Shown one piece after another: positions 57,205-64,000 of a stretch of DNA of 64,000 bases. The notes below the pieces were generated by a model. The model worked only from the letters and a program-made list of their open reading frames with translations, was not told the origin of the DNA and searched no databases. How positions within the stretch are numbered: position 1 is the first letter of the stretch; every line of letters begins with the position of its first letter. Source of the DNA: CAMAVH01 sp046297835 (GTDB taxonomy: Bacteria; Pseudomonadota; Alphaproteobacteria; SMXQ01); assembly GCA_046297835.1 (NCBI GenBank), contig JBKBHI010000005.1, positions 186,001-250,000 on the forward strand, in the 5' to 3' direction. Made by a program: the position numbers and the translations under genes.

Positions 57205-58026
57205 ATGCACGTTGATACTTCGTTCCTGATCCCGGCGGTTTTCGCCCTGGTGATCGCCGGCGCGTTGGCCGGGTTTCTTTCGGGTTTGCTCGGCGTCGGC
57301 GGCGGCATCGTCACCGTGCCCGTGATGTTCGAGATTTTCCGCATCCTCGACGTCGATTCCGACGTGCGGATGCACGTCGCCGTGGCGACCTCGCTGGCCA
57401 CCATCATTCCGACCTCGATCATGTCGGCGCGCTCGCACCACAAGCGCGGGGCGGTCGATTTCGGCCTGCTGAGGGTCGTCGGGCCGACGGTTCTCGTTGG
57501 CGTGCTGATCGGCGCGGTCATCGCCGATTACCTGAAAGGCGACGTGTTGACCGCCGTGTTCGGCGCGGTGGCGCTCGTCGTCGCCTTCTACATGTTCTTC
57601 CGCCGCGATAGCTGGCGGCTCGGTCCCGAGTTCCCGCGCGGCGTCGGCGGCGCGGCCATCGGCACGACCACCGGCTTCCTGTCGACGCTGATGGGCATCG
57701 GCGGCGGCACGCTCGGCGTGCCGGCCATGACGCTGTTCAACGTGCCGGTGCACCGCGCCGTCGGCACCTGCTCGGCCATCGGCCTGATCATCGGCGTGCC
57801 GGGCGCGATCGGCTACGTGATCTCCGGCTGGGGCCACCCCGATCTGCCGCCGTTCAGCATCGGCTACGTCAACATTCTGGCCTGCGTGCTGCTGTTGCCG
57901 ACCATCCTCGCCGTCGTGCCTTATGGCGCGAAGGTGGCGCATAGCATCGGCAAAGAGGCGTTGCAGCGCGTGTTCGGCGTCTTCCTGCTGATCGTTGCCG
58001 TGCGCATGATCACCAGCCTGCTCTAG
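57205..58026 (+). CDS. TauE/SafE family anion permease
   Basis: This 273-residue protein has eight to nine membrane helices and the two family signatures GFLSGLLGVGGGIVTVPVM (helix 1) and GFLSTLMGIGGGTLGVPAM (second half), showing its internal duplication. These exporters move sulfite, sulfoacetate or related anions. No sulfur metabolism gene lies nearby, so substrate is unassigned. SD is weak. Confidence 0.92.
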   Translation: MHVDTSFLIPAVFALVIAGALAGFLSGLLGVGGGIVTVPVMFEIFRILDVDSDVRMHVAVATSLATIIPTSIMSARSHHKRGAVDFGLLRVVGPTVLVGVLIGAVIADYLKGDVLTAVFGAVALVVAFYMFFRRDSWRLGPEFPRGVGGAAIGTTTGFLSTLMGIGGGTLGVPAMTLFNVPVHRAVGTCSAIGLIIGVPGAIGYVISGWGHPDLPPFSIGYVNILACVLLLPTILAVVPYGAKVAHSIGKEALQRVFGVFLLIVAVRMITSLL

Positions 58027-58133
58027 AAAGCGACAGGGCGCATCGCCGCGCATGGCCCGGGGCCGCCGCCTCGGGCCATTTGCTTTTGCGCCAGCGCTTT
58101 CTAGAATGGCCGCATATCGCAAGGAGTTCCCGC

Positions 58134-58871
58134 GTGACCATGGAGCCCGACGACCTGACGCCGCCCCCTAACCATTCTCGGGGCAAGCCGCAAAGCGCCA
58201 TCCAGCAGATGCACGCCAACGGCCGGCCGGGCTTTTTCGGCCGCCTGCGCACTTGGCTGTTGGCTGGCGTGCTCGTCACCGCGCCGATCGTCATCACCTT
58301 CTACCTCATCTGGTGGGTGATCCATTTCATCGACGCTATCGTCACGCCGCTGATCCCACTGCGCTATCAGCCCGAAACATACCTGCAATTCGGCGTCCCC
58401 GGCCTTGGCCTGATCATCGTGCTGATCGCGCTGACATTCATCGGCGCGCTGACCACCAGCCTGCTCGGGCGCTACTTCCTGACGCTCAACGACCGCGTGC
58501 TGGCGCGCATGCCCGTCGTGCGCGGCATCTACGGCGCGACCAAGCAGGTGTTCGAAACGATCTTCTCCAGCAAGGGCAACGCCTTTCGCAGCGTCGTGCT
58601 GGTGGAATTCCCGCGCGCCGGGGCTTGGTGCCTCGGCTTCGTCACCGCGACGACGACCGGCGAGATCGCCGACCATGCGGCGGCCCCGCTGGTCAGCATT
58701 TTCGTGCCGACGACGCCCAATCCGACCTCGGGCTATCTCCTCTTCGTGCCGAAGAGCGATGTCATCGAGCTGCAAATGACGGTCGAGGAGGGGCTCAAGA
58801 TGATCGTCTCCGGCGGCATCGTCACGCCGGTCGATCGCAGCGCCATCGCCAACAAGCGCGACTGGCGCTAA
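58134..58871 (+). CDS. DUF502 family membrane protein
   Basis: This 245-residue protein has a cytoplasmic lead, two membrane helices (LLAGVLVTAPIVITFYLIWW and LGLIIVLIALTFIGALTTSL) and a conserved soluble domain (VRGIYGATKQVFETIFS, then VPTTPNPTSGYLLFVPKSD). DUF502 has no established function. GTG at 58134 is chosen, since AAGGAG lies at the right distance. An ATG two codons later is the alternative. Confidence 0.9.
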   Translation: MTMEPDDLTPPPNHSRGKPQSAIQQMHANGRPGFFGRLRTWLLAGVLVTAPIVITFYLIWWVIHFIDAIVTPLIPLRYQPETYLQFGVPGLGLIIVLIALTFIGALTTSLLGRYFLTLNDRVLARMPVVRGIYGATKQVFETIFSSKGNAFRSVVLVEFPRAGAWCLGFVTATTTGEIADHAAAPLVSIFVPTTPNPTSGYLLFVPKSDVIELQMTVEEGLKMIVSGGIVTPVDRSAIANKRDWR

Positions 58872-58874
58872 CCG

Positions 58875-59378
58875 CTAGATCGCACGGCCGATGCCCGAAC
58901 CGGGCGCGGCCTGCATATCGGTCAGCATCCGCTGGCGCAGCCGGTCGAGATCGCTGTTGAGATCGAGCGTCAGACGCTGCGCGCCGTCGGGGCGGCGAGC
59001 CACGATGCAGCCGAAATGCACCTCCGCGCCGCGCGCGCTTCTCCAGCTTTGCACGATGGTGACGGCGCCCCGGCCGTAAGGGCCGGCGGTCTCGGCGACG
59101 CGCTGCAAGGCTGCGCCCTCCACCGCGAGATCGAGTGCCGCGAGCAGCGTCTTGCCGAGCGCGTCGGCCTGGGCGCGGCCCTGCGCCGTGCCGTCGGTCG
59201 CCGGTTGGAGCGCGGCGGCCAGAATGGCCGGATTGCGCGAGGCGACAGCGGCGATGGCGTCGCGGCAATAGCCCGCGTAATCGCCGCTCTGCCATTTATA
59301 AGCCGACGTATCCTCGCCGACGCGCACCGAACAGGCGGCGAGGGGCAGCATAACTAAGCCAGTAAGTATCCAACCCAT
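58875..59378 (-). CDS. Hypothetical lipoprotein
   Basis: This 167-residue protein has a lipoprotein signal (MLPLAACSVRV, lipid on Cys16). The body is alpha/beta and has no recognised family. It begins WQSGDYAGYCRDAIAAVAS and ends in a basic helix, LDRLRQRMLTDMQ. It has two further cysteines and no internal repeats. It follows the AT-rich two-gene cassette on the same strand and its own G+C is back to the local norm. The stop is three bases from the convergent DUF502 stop. Confidence 0.7.
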   Translation of the reverse strand: MGWILTGLVMLPLAACSVRVGEDTSAYKWQSGDYAGYCRDAIAAVASRNPAILAAALQPATDGTAQGRAQADALGKTLLAALDLAVEGAALQRVAETAGPYGRGAVTIVQSWRSARGAEVHFGCIVARRPDGAQRLTLDLNSDLDRLRQRMLTDMQAAPGSGIGRAI

Positions 59379-59418
59379 TCGTCAGTGTTGTGTCGAAGAA
59401 ATAACTCTAATGGCAGTA

Positions 59419-59604
59419 TTATTTCTTCGGTGGGGGCGGCTTTACGCTACTACCGCCAGAAGGAGGCTTTGCGGGCAAGGTTGAGGTTGCCGGTTTGAAC
59501 CCATTTTGCACATACCGGACAGAGGGATTGTAACCATCCTGCGTCTTACCAGGGCGCGGTTGGTATCCCTCTCTAAGAGGTGTCTTTGACTTATCCTGAC
59601 TCAT
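59419..59604 (-). CDS. Small disordered protein with G-[YF]-x-P motifs
   Basis: This 61-residue protein begins MSQDKSKTPLREGYQPRPG. It carries three evenly spaced G-Y/F-x-P motifs (GYQP, GYNP and GFKP) and a Pro/Lys-rich tail ending PPPPKK. It has no helix, signal or cysteine. Its start lies inside the end of the DUF6338 gene (14-base overlap), so translation is coupled. A longer in-frame start upstream is less likely. The pair looks like one functional unit, and its role is unknown. Confidence 0.75.
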   Translation of the reverse strand: MSQDKSKTPLREGYQPRPGKTQDGYNPSVRYVQNGFKPATSTLPAKPPSGGSSVKPPPPKK

Positions 59605-60220
59605 TTTGCTTTTCCTCAGGGGGCCATAACTCAATAAATTTTATTTCGTTAGCCGCAATTAAAATGCCCTTACCAACAGCAGCACGCTGCCATTTGCCTT
59701 GGTCATTAATCTCATAAACTTGCTCAACGTATATATCTCGCTCTTCTGAATCCGAAGAGGCAAACGATTTTTCACCAAACCATCCTGATACAGAACTTCC
59801 ATCTTTCAAAGTAATCAGTATCCAGTGCGCCGTTAATTGACTAAACCGCCAATCCCATGATGTAGGAACACCGTGAATTGGCCGCAATCCAATTTTCTGT
59901 AGAAACCTATGGACGACGTCTTTTTGCGATAAATAGCCAAGCAATCCGCCTAGAAGTACAGGTCCCGCAAGAATTACCCAGGCCCATCCCGCTGCTGTCC
60001 ATCCTATACTTTCTTTAAAAAACTCCGCATTTCCCAATAAAAATATTAGCCATGACCAAGTGGCATAGTTTAGAGCGCTCAAAGTCAAAAAACGGATGAG
60101 GTTTATTTCATATGATGCAGTCTTTCTTATTGAAAAGATTGCCTGAACTGAGTGGGCTATAAAGCCCGGAACAATAAAAGCTAAAGCTAAATAAACAGCG
60201 TCAAATGTTTCTAACGACAT
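59591..60220 (-). CDS. DUF6338 family membrane protein
   Basis: This 209-residue protein has four hydrophobic helices in the first 110 residues (AFIVPGFIAHSVQAIF at the start) and a C-terminal cytoplasmic domain. The family-like segments are TSWDWRFSQL, ITLKDGSSVSGWFGEKSFASS and ERDIYVEQVYEI. AGGGGG precedes the ATG. DUF6338 has no known function. The gene is AT-rich: five sampled 60-base rows have 32-60% G+C, most below 46%, against about 70% in recG. It starts 20 bases after the recG stop, so the cassette is inserted cleanly after recG. Confidence 0.8.
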   Translation of the reverse strand: MSLETFDAVYLALAFIVPGFIAHSVQAIFSIRKTASYEINLIRFLTLSALNYATWSWLIFLLGNAEFFKESIGWTAAGWAWVILAGPVLLGGLLGYLSQKDVVHRFLQKIGLRPIHGVPTSWDWRFSQLTAHWILITLKDGSSVSGWFGEKSFASSDSEERDIYVEQVYEINDQGKWQRAAVGKGILIAANEIKFIELWPPEEKQNESG

Positions 60221-60240
60221 AGCATCCCCCTAGACACTCT

Positions 60241-62328
60241 TCATCCGGCCTTCGCCGTCAGCACCGCCGCGTCGCGCTCGAACAGATAGAGCAGGACTCG
60301 CAAAGCCTCGCCGCGCGGGCCCTGCAACTGCGGATCGAGCGCCATGATCAGCGCCGCGTCGTCGCGCGCCGCCGCCAGCAATTCGCCATGGACCGCAATG
60401 TCGGCAAGGCGGAAACGCGGCAGGCCGCTCTGCTTGGTGCCGAGCAGTTCGCCAGCGCCGCGCAGGCGGAGATCCTCCTCGGCGATGACGAAACCGTCGT
60501 CCGTCTCGCGCAGAATCTTGAGCCTGGCCTTGGCGGTCTGGGTCAACGGCTTGGCGTAGAGCAGCAGGCAGCTCGCCGGCTTGTCGCCGCGCCCGACGCG
60601 GCCGCGCAATTGATGCAGCTGCGCCAGGCCGAAGCGCTCGGCATGTTCGATGACCATGATCGTCGCGGCCGGCACGTCGACGCCGACCTCGATCACCGTG
60701 GTGGCGACCAGCAATTGCGTGCGGCCCTCGACGAAGGCCGCCATGGCGGCATCTTTCTCGGCGGCTTTCATGCGGCCATGCACCAGGCCGACGCGCTCGC
60801 CGAAAATCTCGGCCAGCGCCTTGTGGCGGTCCTCGGCGGCAGCCATGTCGGACAGTTCGGATTCCTCGACCAGCGGGCAGACCCAGAAGACCTGCTCGCC
60901 TGCATCTAGCGCGCGGCGCACGCCGACGATGACCTCGCCTAGCCGGTCAAGCGCGACGACGCGCGTGTCCACCGCCTTGCGGCCGGCCGGCTTCTCGGTG
61001 AGACGCGAAACGTCGAGATCGCCATAGGCGGTGAGGGTGAGCGTGCGCGGGATCGGCGTGGCGGACATGACCAGCACGTCGGTCGCCTTGCCTTTCGAGG
61101 TGAGCGCCAAACGCTGCTCGACGCCGAAACGGTGCTGCTCATCGACCACGACGAAGGCGAGGTCGCGAAACGCCACATCGTCCTGGATCAGCGCGTGAGT
61201 GCCGACGATGACGTCGATGCGGCCTTCCGCGAGATCAGCCAGCAATTGCGCGCGCGGCGCGCCCTTATCGCGACCGGTGAGCAGGCGCGCTTGCAGGCCG
61301 GCGGCTTTGGCGAGCGGCTCGATGGTGGCGAAATGCTGGCGCGCGAGAATCTCGGTCGGCGCGAGCAGAGCGGCCTGCGCGCCGGCCTCCACCGCCGCCG
61401 TCATCGCCAGAAACGCCACCACCGTCTTGCCGCTGCCGACGTCGCCTTGCAGCAGGCGCAACATGCGCGACGGCGCCGCCATGTCGGCGGTGATCTCCGA
61501 AAGCGCCGTCTCCTGTGATTTCGTGAGCTTGAAGGGCAGGGCGGCCAGCACCTTGCGGCGCAGCTCGCCGTTGCCTTGCGCCCCTGTCGCGCGGCCGCGC
61601 TGGCGGCGCATATGGGCGCGGGAGATGGCGAGCGCGAGCTGGTTGGCCAGCAGCTCGTCGTATGCCAACCGCGCGCGCACCGGCGTGTCGGGCTTCAAGT
61701 CCATGGCGCGCTCGGGCGTGTGGACGGCGAGCAGGGAATCCTTCCAGCCCATCCAGCCGTTCTTTTTCTTCCAGGCCGGATCGAGCCATTCGGGCAGGGC
61801 CGGCGCGCGCGCCAGCGCCGCCTTGACCGCCTTGGCCAGCACCTTGGGCGTGACGCCGGCGGTCAACGGATAGACCGGCTCGACGGCGGCCAACTCGTCC
61901 TTGTTCTCCAGCGTCGTCACATGGTCGGGATGGCTCATCTGCGCCTCGCCGCGGAAGCGCTCGACCTTGCCGCTGACGATGCGCACAGCGCCGACCGGCA
62001 GCATTTTCTCCAGCCAGTCGGGGCGGGCGTGGAAGAACACTAGCGTGATCTCGCCGGTCTCGTCGGAGCACAGCACGCGATAGGGCAGACGCTTGATCCG
62101 GGGCGGGAAATGCTTGTCGACGCGCAGCGTGAGCGTCGCGATGCCGCCTTCGGGCGCTTCGGCCACCTTGGGCGCGAAACGGCGGTCGATCAGCCCGCTC
62201 GGCAGGTGCCAGCAGAGATCGACCACATGGCGGCCGGCCAGGCCCTCGACCAGCTTGCCGAGGCGCGGGCCAAGGCCGGGCAGGGCGGTGACTTCGGCGA
62301 ACAGCGGGTTGAGGACGTCCGGGCGCAT
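60241..62328 (-). CDS. recG: ATP-dependent DNA helicase RecG
   Basis: RecG, 695 residues, remodels stalled forks and Holliday junctions. The N-terminal wedge (LPGLGPRLGKLVEGL) and OB-fold precede the helicase core. The core has Walker A GDVGSGKTVVAFLAM, the DEQHR box (VVVDEQHRFG), SATPIPRTL and the motif VI region QLHQLRGRVGRG. Length is normal. The stop is followed after 20 bases by the DUF6338 gene. Confidence 0.97.
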   Translation of the reverse strand: MRPDVLNPLFAEVTALPGLGPRLGKLVEGLAGRHVVDLCWHLPSGLIDRRFAPKVAEAPEGGIATLTLRVDKHFPPRIKRLPYRVLCSDETGEITLVFFHARPDWLEKMLPVGAVRIVSGKVERFRGEAQMSHPDHVTTLENKDELAAVEPVYPLTAGVTPKVLAKAVKAALARAPALPEWLDPAWKKKNGWMGWKDSLLAVHTPERAMDLKPDTPVRARLAYDELLANQLALAISRAHMRRQRGRATGAQGNGELRRKVLAALPFKLTKSQETALSEITADMAAPSRMLRLLQGDVGSGKTVVAFLAMTAAVEAGAQAALLAPTEILARQHFATIEPLAKAAGLQARLLTGRDKGAPRAQLLADLAEGRIDVIVGTHALIQDDVAFRDLAFVVVDEQHRFGVEQRLALTSKGKATDVLVMSATPIPRTLTLTAYGDLDVSRLTEKPAGRKAVDTRVVALDRLGEVIVGVRRALDAGEQVFWVCPLVEESELSDMAAAEDRHKALAEIFGERVGLVHGRMKAAEKDAAMAAFVEGRTQLLVATTVIEVGVDVPAATIMVIEHAERFGLAQLHQLRGRVGRGDKPASCLLLYAKPLTQTAKARLKILRETDDGFVIAEEDLRLRGAGELLGTKQSGLPRFRLADIAVHGELLAAARDDAALIMALDPQLQGPRGEALRVLLYLFERDAAVLTAKAG

Positions 62329-62468
62329 TGGATCGGTTATGCGTCAAAGGGTTAGCGGGCTGCTGACAGCGCCCTGGGAAGGACTTATACCCTAGCAGCC
62401 TCCCGCCTGTCCGTCAGACCCTGTCCGCACGGCCGGCGGGCGTCCCGATTCGCGCGCCAGGAAGTTTC

Positions 62469-62738
62469 ATGTCCGCCCCAGACCCCGACGATGTCCGCCG
62501 CAAGCGGCTGCTCTACCTCAGCCAGCATCGCGGCATGAAAGAGGCCGATATCCTGATCGGCGGCTTCGCCGCGGCGCAGCTGCCGCGCATGGCGGGCGAA
62601 CAGCTCGACCGCTACGAACGTTTGCTCGACGAGGAAGACGCCGACATCCTCGACTGGCTCATGGGCCGCCGCCCGGTGCCCGAGGACATCGCCGCGAACG
62701 ATGCCTTTCTGCTCCTGCAAAAGTTTAAGTTAGTCTAG
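62469..62738 (+). CDS. sdhE: Succinate dehydrogenase assembly factor SdhE
   Basis: SdhE, 89 residues, helps attach FAD to the succinate dehydrogenase flavoprotein. The conserved RRKRLLYLSQHRGMKEADIL segment, with the RGxKE motif, is present. recG diverges 140 bases upstream and mfd follows almost at once. The recG/sdhE/mfd grouping is standard in alphaproteobacteria. Confidence 0.94.
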   Translation: MSAPDPDDVRRKRLLYLSQHRGMKEADILIGGFAAAQLPRMAGEQLDRYERLLDEEDADILDWLMGRRPVPEDIAANDAFLLLQKFKLV

Positions 62739-62746
62739 TTATCCAA

Positions 62747-64000
62747 TTGAAAAAGCTTATCGAGATTCTGAAATCGCCCGGCCCGGTGGCGGTCGGCGGC
62801 GCGCCCCAGGGGGCCGACGCTCTGCTGCTCGCCCGCATCCTGCCGGACCTGGCCGCCTATACCGGCAGCCAGGCCGCCGATCTGATCCATGTCGCGGTCG
62901 ACGACGCCGCCATGGCCCGCATGGCCGAAGCGCTTGCCTTCTTCCTGCCGGCGGCCGAGATCGTCAGCCTGCCGGCCTGGGACTGCCTGCCATACGACCG
63001 GGTCTCGCCCAATAGCCAGATCGTCAGCCGCCGCATCGATGGGCTGATCCGGCTCGCCGAGCCCAGGACAAGCGCCGCCCCGCGCGTGGTCATCACCACC
63101 GTCAACGCCCTCTTGCAGCGGGTGCCGCTGCCCGGCCTGCTGCAAGGCGCGCGCTTCGCCGCCAAGACCGGCGACAGCATCGACCTCGACAAGCTCACGG
63201 CCTTCCTGGAAGCCAACGGCTATGGCCGCACCGACACGGTGATGGAGCCGGGCGAATACGCCTTCCGCGGCGGCATCATCGACGTCTATCCCGCCGGCAA
63301 CGCCGAGCCGCTGCGCCTCGACCTGTTCGGCGACCAACTGGAGCGCATCCGCAGCTTCGATCCAATGAGCCAGCGCTCGACCGGCAGCGCCGAGAGCTTC
63401 GATCTCAAGCCGGTCAGCGAGGTGCTGCTCAATCCCGACTCGATCCAGCGCTTCCGCTCGGGCTATCGCGAGACCTTCGGCACCGCCGGCGACGACGATC
63501 CGCTCTACGAGGCGGTCAGCGCCGGCCGCCGCCATGTCGGCATGGAACATTGGCTGCCGCTGTTCCAGCCGGACCTGGCGACGATCTTCGATTACGCGCC
63601 CGGCGTGCCGGTGACGCTCGACGCCCGCGCCGCCGAGGCCCGCGACACGCGCCTGGAGCAGATCGCCGAATTCTACGAAGCGCGCCGCGATATGAAAAAG
63701 CCGCGCGCCAATCAACAAGGTGGGGGCGGCGAACAGACCCACGGCGAAATCTACAACCCGCTCCCGCCGGACGCGCTCTATCTGACGGCGGCCGAATGGG
63801 ACGCAGGCTTGGCCCCGCGCGCCGTCGCGCAATTGTCGCCCTTCGCCGCGCCGACGGGCGAGCGCAGCCTGGACGCTGGCGGCCGCGTCGGCGTCAACTT
63901 CTCCGCCGCGCGCCACCAGATGGGCGGCGACGTCTTCGCCACTCTCAACGCCGCCATCCTGCAGGCGCGGGAAGCCAAGCGCCGCGTCGTGTTCGCCGCC
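62747..64000 (+). CDS. mfd: Transcription-repair coupling factor (partial, 5' end)
   Basis: The first 418 codons of Mfd are visible, up to the window edge. The UvrB-homology region (VISLPAWDCLPYDRVSPNS-like, with TVNALLQRVP and EYAFRGGIIDVYP) is present. The helicase part lies outside. The frame opens after a stop at 62726 with only TTG at 62747 as initiator before the conserved start LKKLIEILKSPGPVAVGG, so TTG is used. It begins 9 bases after sdhE. Mfd removes RNA polymerase stalled at DNA damage and recruits UvrA. Confidence 0.9.
   Translation, partial: MKKLIEILKSPGPVAVGGAPQGADALLLARILPDLAAYTGSQAADLIHVAVDDAAMARMAEALAFFLPAAEIVSLPAWDCLPYDRVSPNSQIVSRRIDGLIRLAEPRTSAAPRVVITTVNALLQRVPLPGLLQGARFAAKTGDSIDLDKLTAFLEANGYGRTDTVMEPGEYAFRGGIIDVYPAGNAEPLRLDLFGDQLERIRSFDPMSQRSTGSAESFDLKPVSEVLLNPDSIQRFRSGYRETFGTAGDDDPLYEAVSAGRRHVGMEHWLPLFQPDLATIFDYAPGVPVTLDARAAEARDTRLEQIAEFYEARRDMKKPRANQQGGGGEQTHGEIYNPLPPDALYLTAAEWDAGLAPRAVAQLSPFAAPTGERSLDAGGRVGVNFSAARHQMGGDVFATLNAAILQAREAKRRVVFAA

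Overview
The window is a GC-rich, gene-dense stretch of alphaproteobacterial chromosome. The evidence is gene content and order: argS-SPOR-nagZ-M50 protease-scpA-scpB, tatA-tatB-tatC-serS-surE-pcm-nlpD and yajC-secD-secF are runs typical of this class, together with ErpA, TrmFO, an SdhE/RecG/Mfd cluster and a homologue of a mitochondrial complex I assembly factor next to secDF. A Rhodospirillales-like member fits best, but the genus cannot be fixed from the sequence. No phage, insertion sequence or CRISPR array was seen.

Region by region: 1-9.7 kb carries a cation/proton antiporter end, YgiD, ErpA, a dGTPase, ArgS, a SPOR protein, NagZ, a membrane protease and the ScpAB condensin partners. 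9.7-15.5 kb is a ferric iron ABC transporter with two tandem binding proteins, and it separates scpB from tatA. 15.6-21.5 kb is Tat translocase (two TatA), SerS, SurE, Pcm and an NlpD-like amidase activator. 21.5-25 kb (minus strand) is a copper-type YcnJ/YcnI/DUF2946 set with two ferredoxins. 25.2-29.6 kb is a DUF815 ATPase and YajC-SecD-SecF-Mth938. 29.7-33.3 kb holds a PuuD-like membrane protein with an unlisted 31-residue membrane peptide, two degenerate squalene-synthase-family proteins back to back, and a TctC-type binding protein behind a textbook sigma-54 promoter. 33.4-44.2 kb has TrmFO, two related membrane proteins, UvrA, SSB, GyrA and CoaD. 44.2-48.5 kb is thiol redox (thioredoxin-like lipoprotein, CcdA, DsbA) and an ABC-2 exporter.

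48.6-53.3 kb is one very large secreted protein (1555 residues) with two tandem DM9 lectin-like repeats, an RBS-masking hairpin and a perfect 14-bp palindrome upstream. Then follow tRNA-Lys, an ECF sigma factor, a choice-of-anchor I protein behind a Pho-box-like site, an SRAP protein, a TauE permease and a DUF502 protein. Between a small lipoprotein gene and recG sits an AT-rich two-gene cassette (DUF6338 membrane protein plus a disordered small protein with repeated G-Y/F-x-P motifs). The window ends inside mfd.

Most genes are housekeeping. The best candidates for undescribed biology are the DM9 giant protein with its control signals, the DUF6338/GYxP cassette, the pair of catalytically degenerate squalene-synthase-like proteins, and the small peptide ahead of the PuuD-like gene. 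Three copies of a palindromic intergenic repeat (REP/BIME-like) lie between operons.
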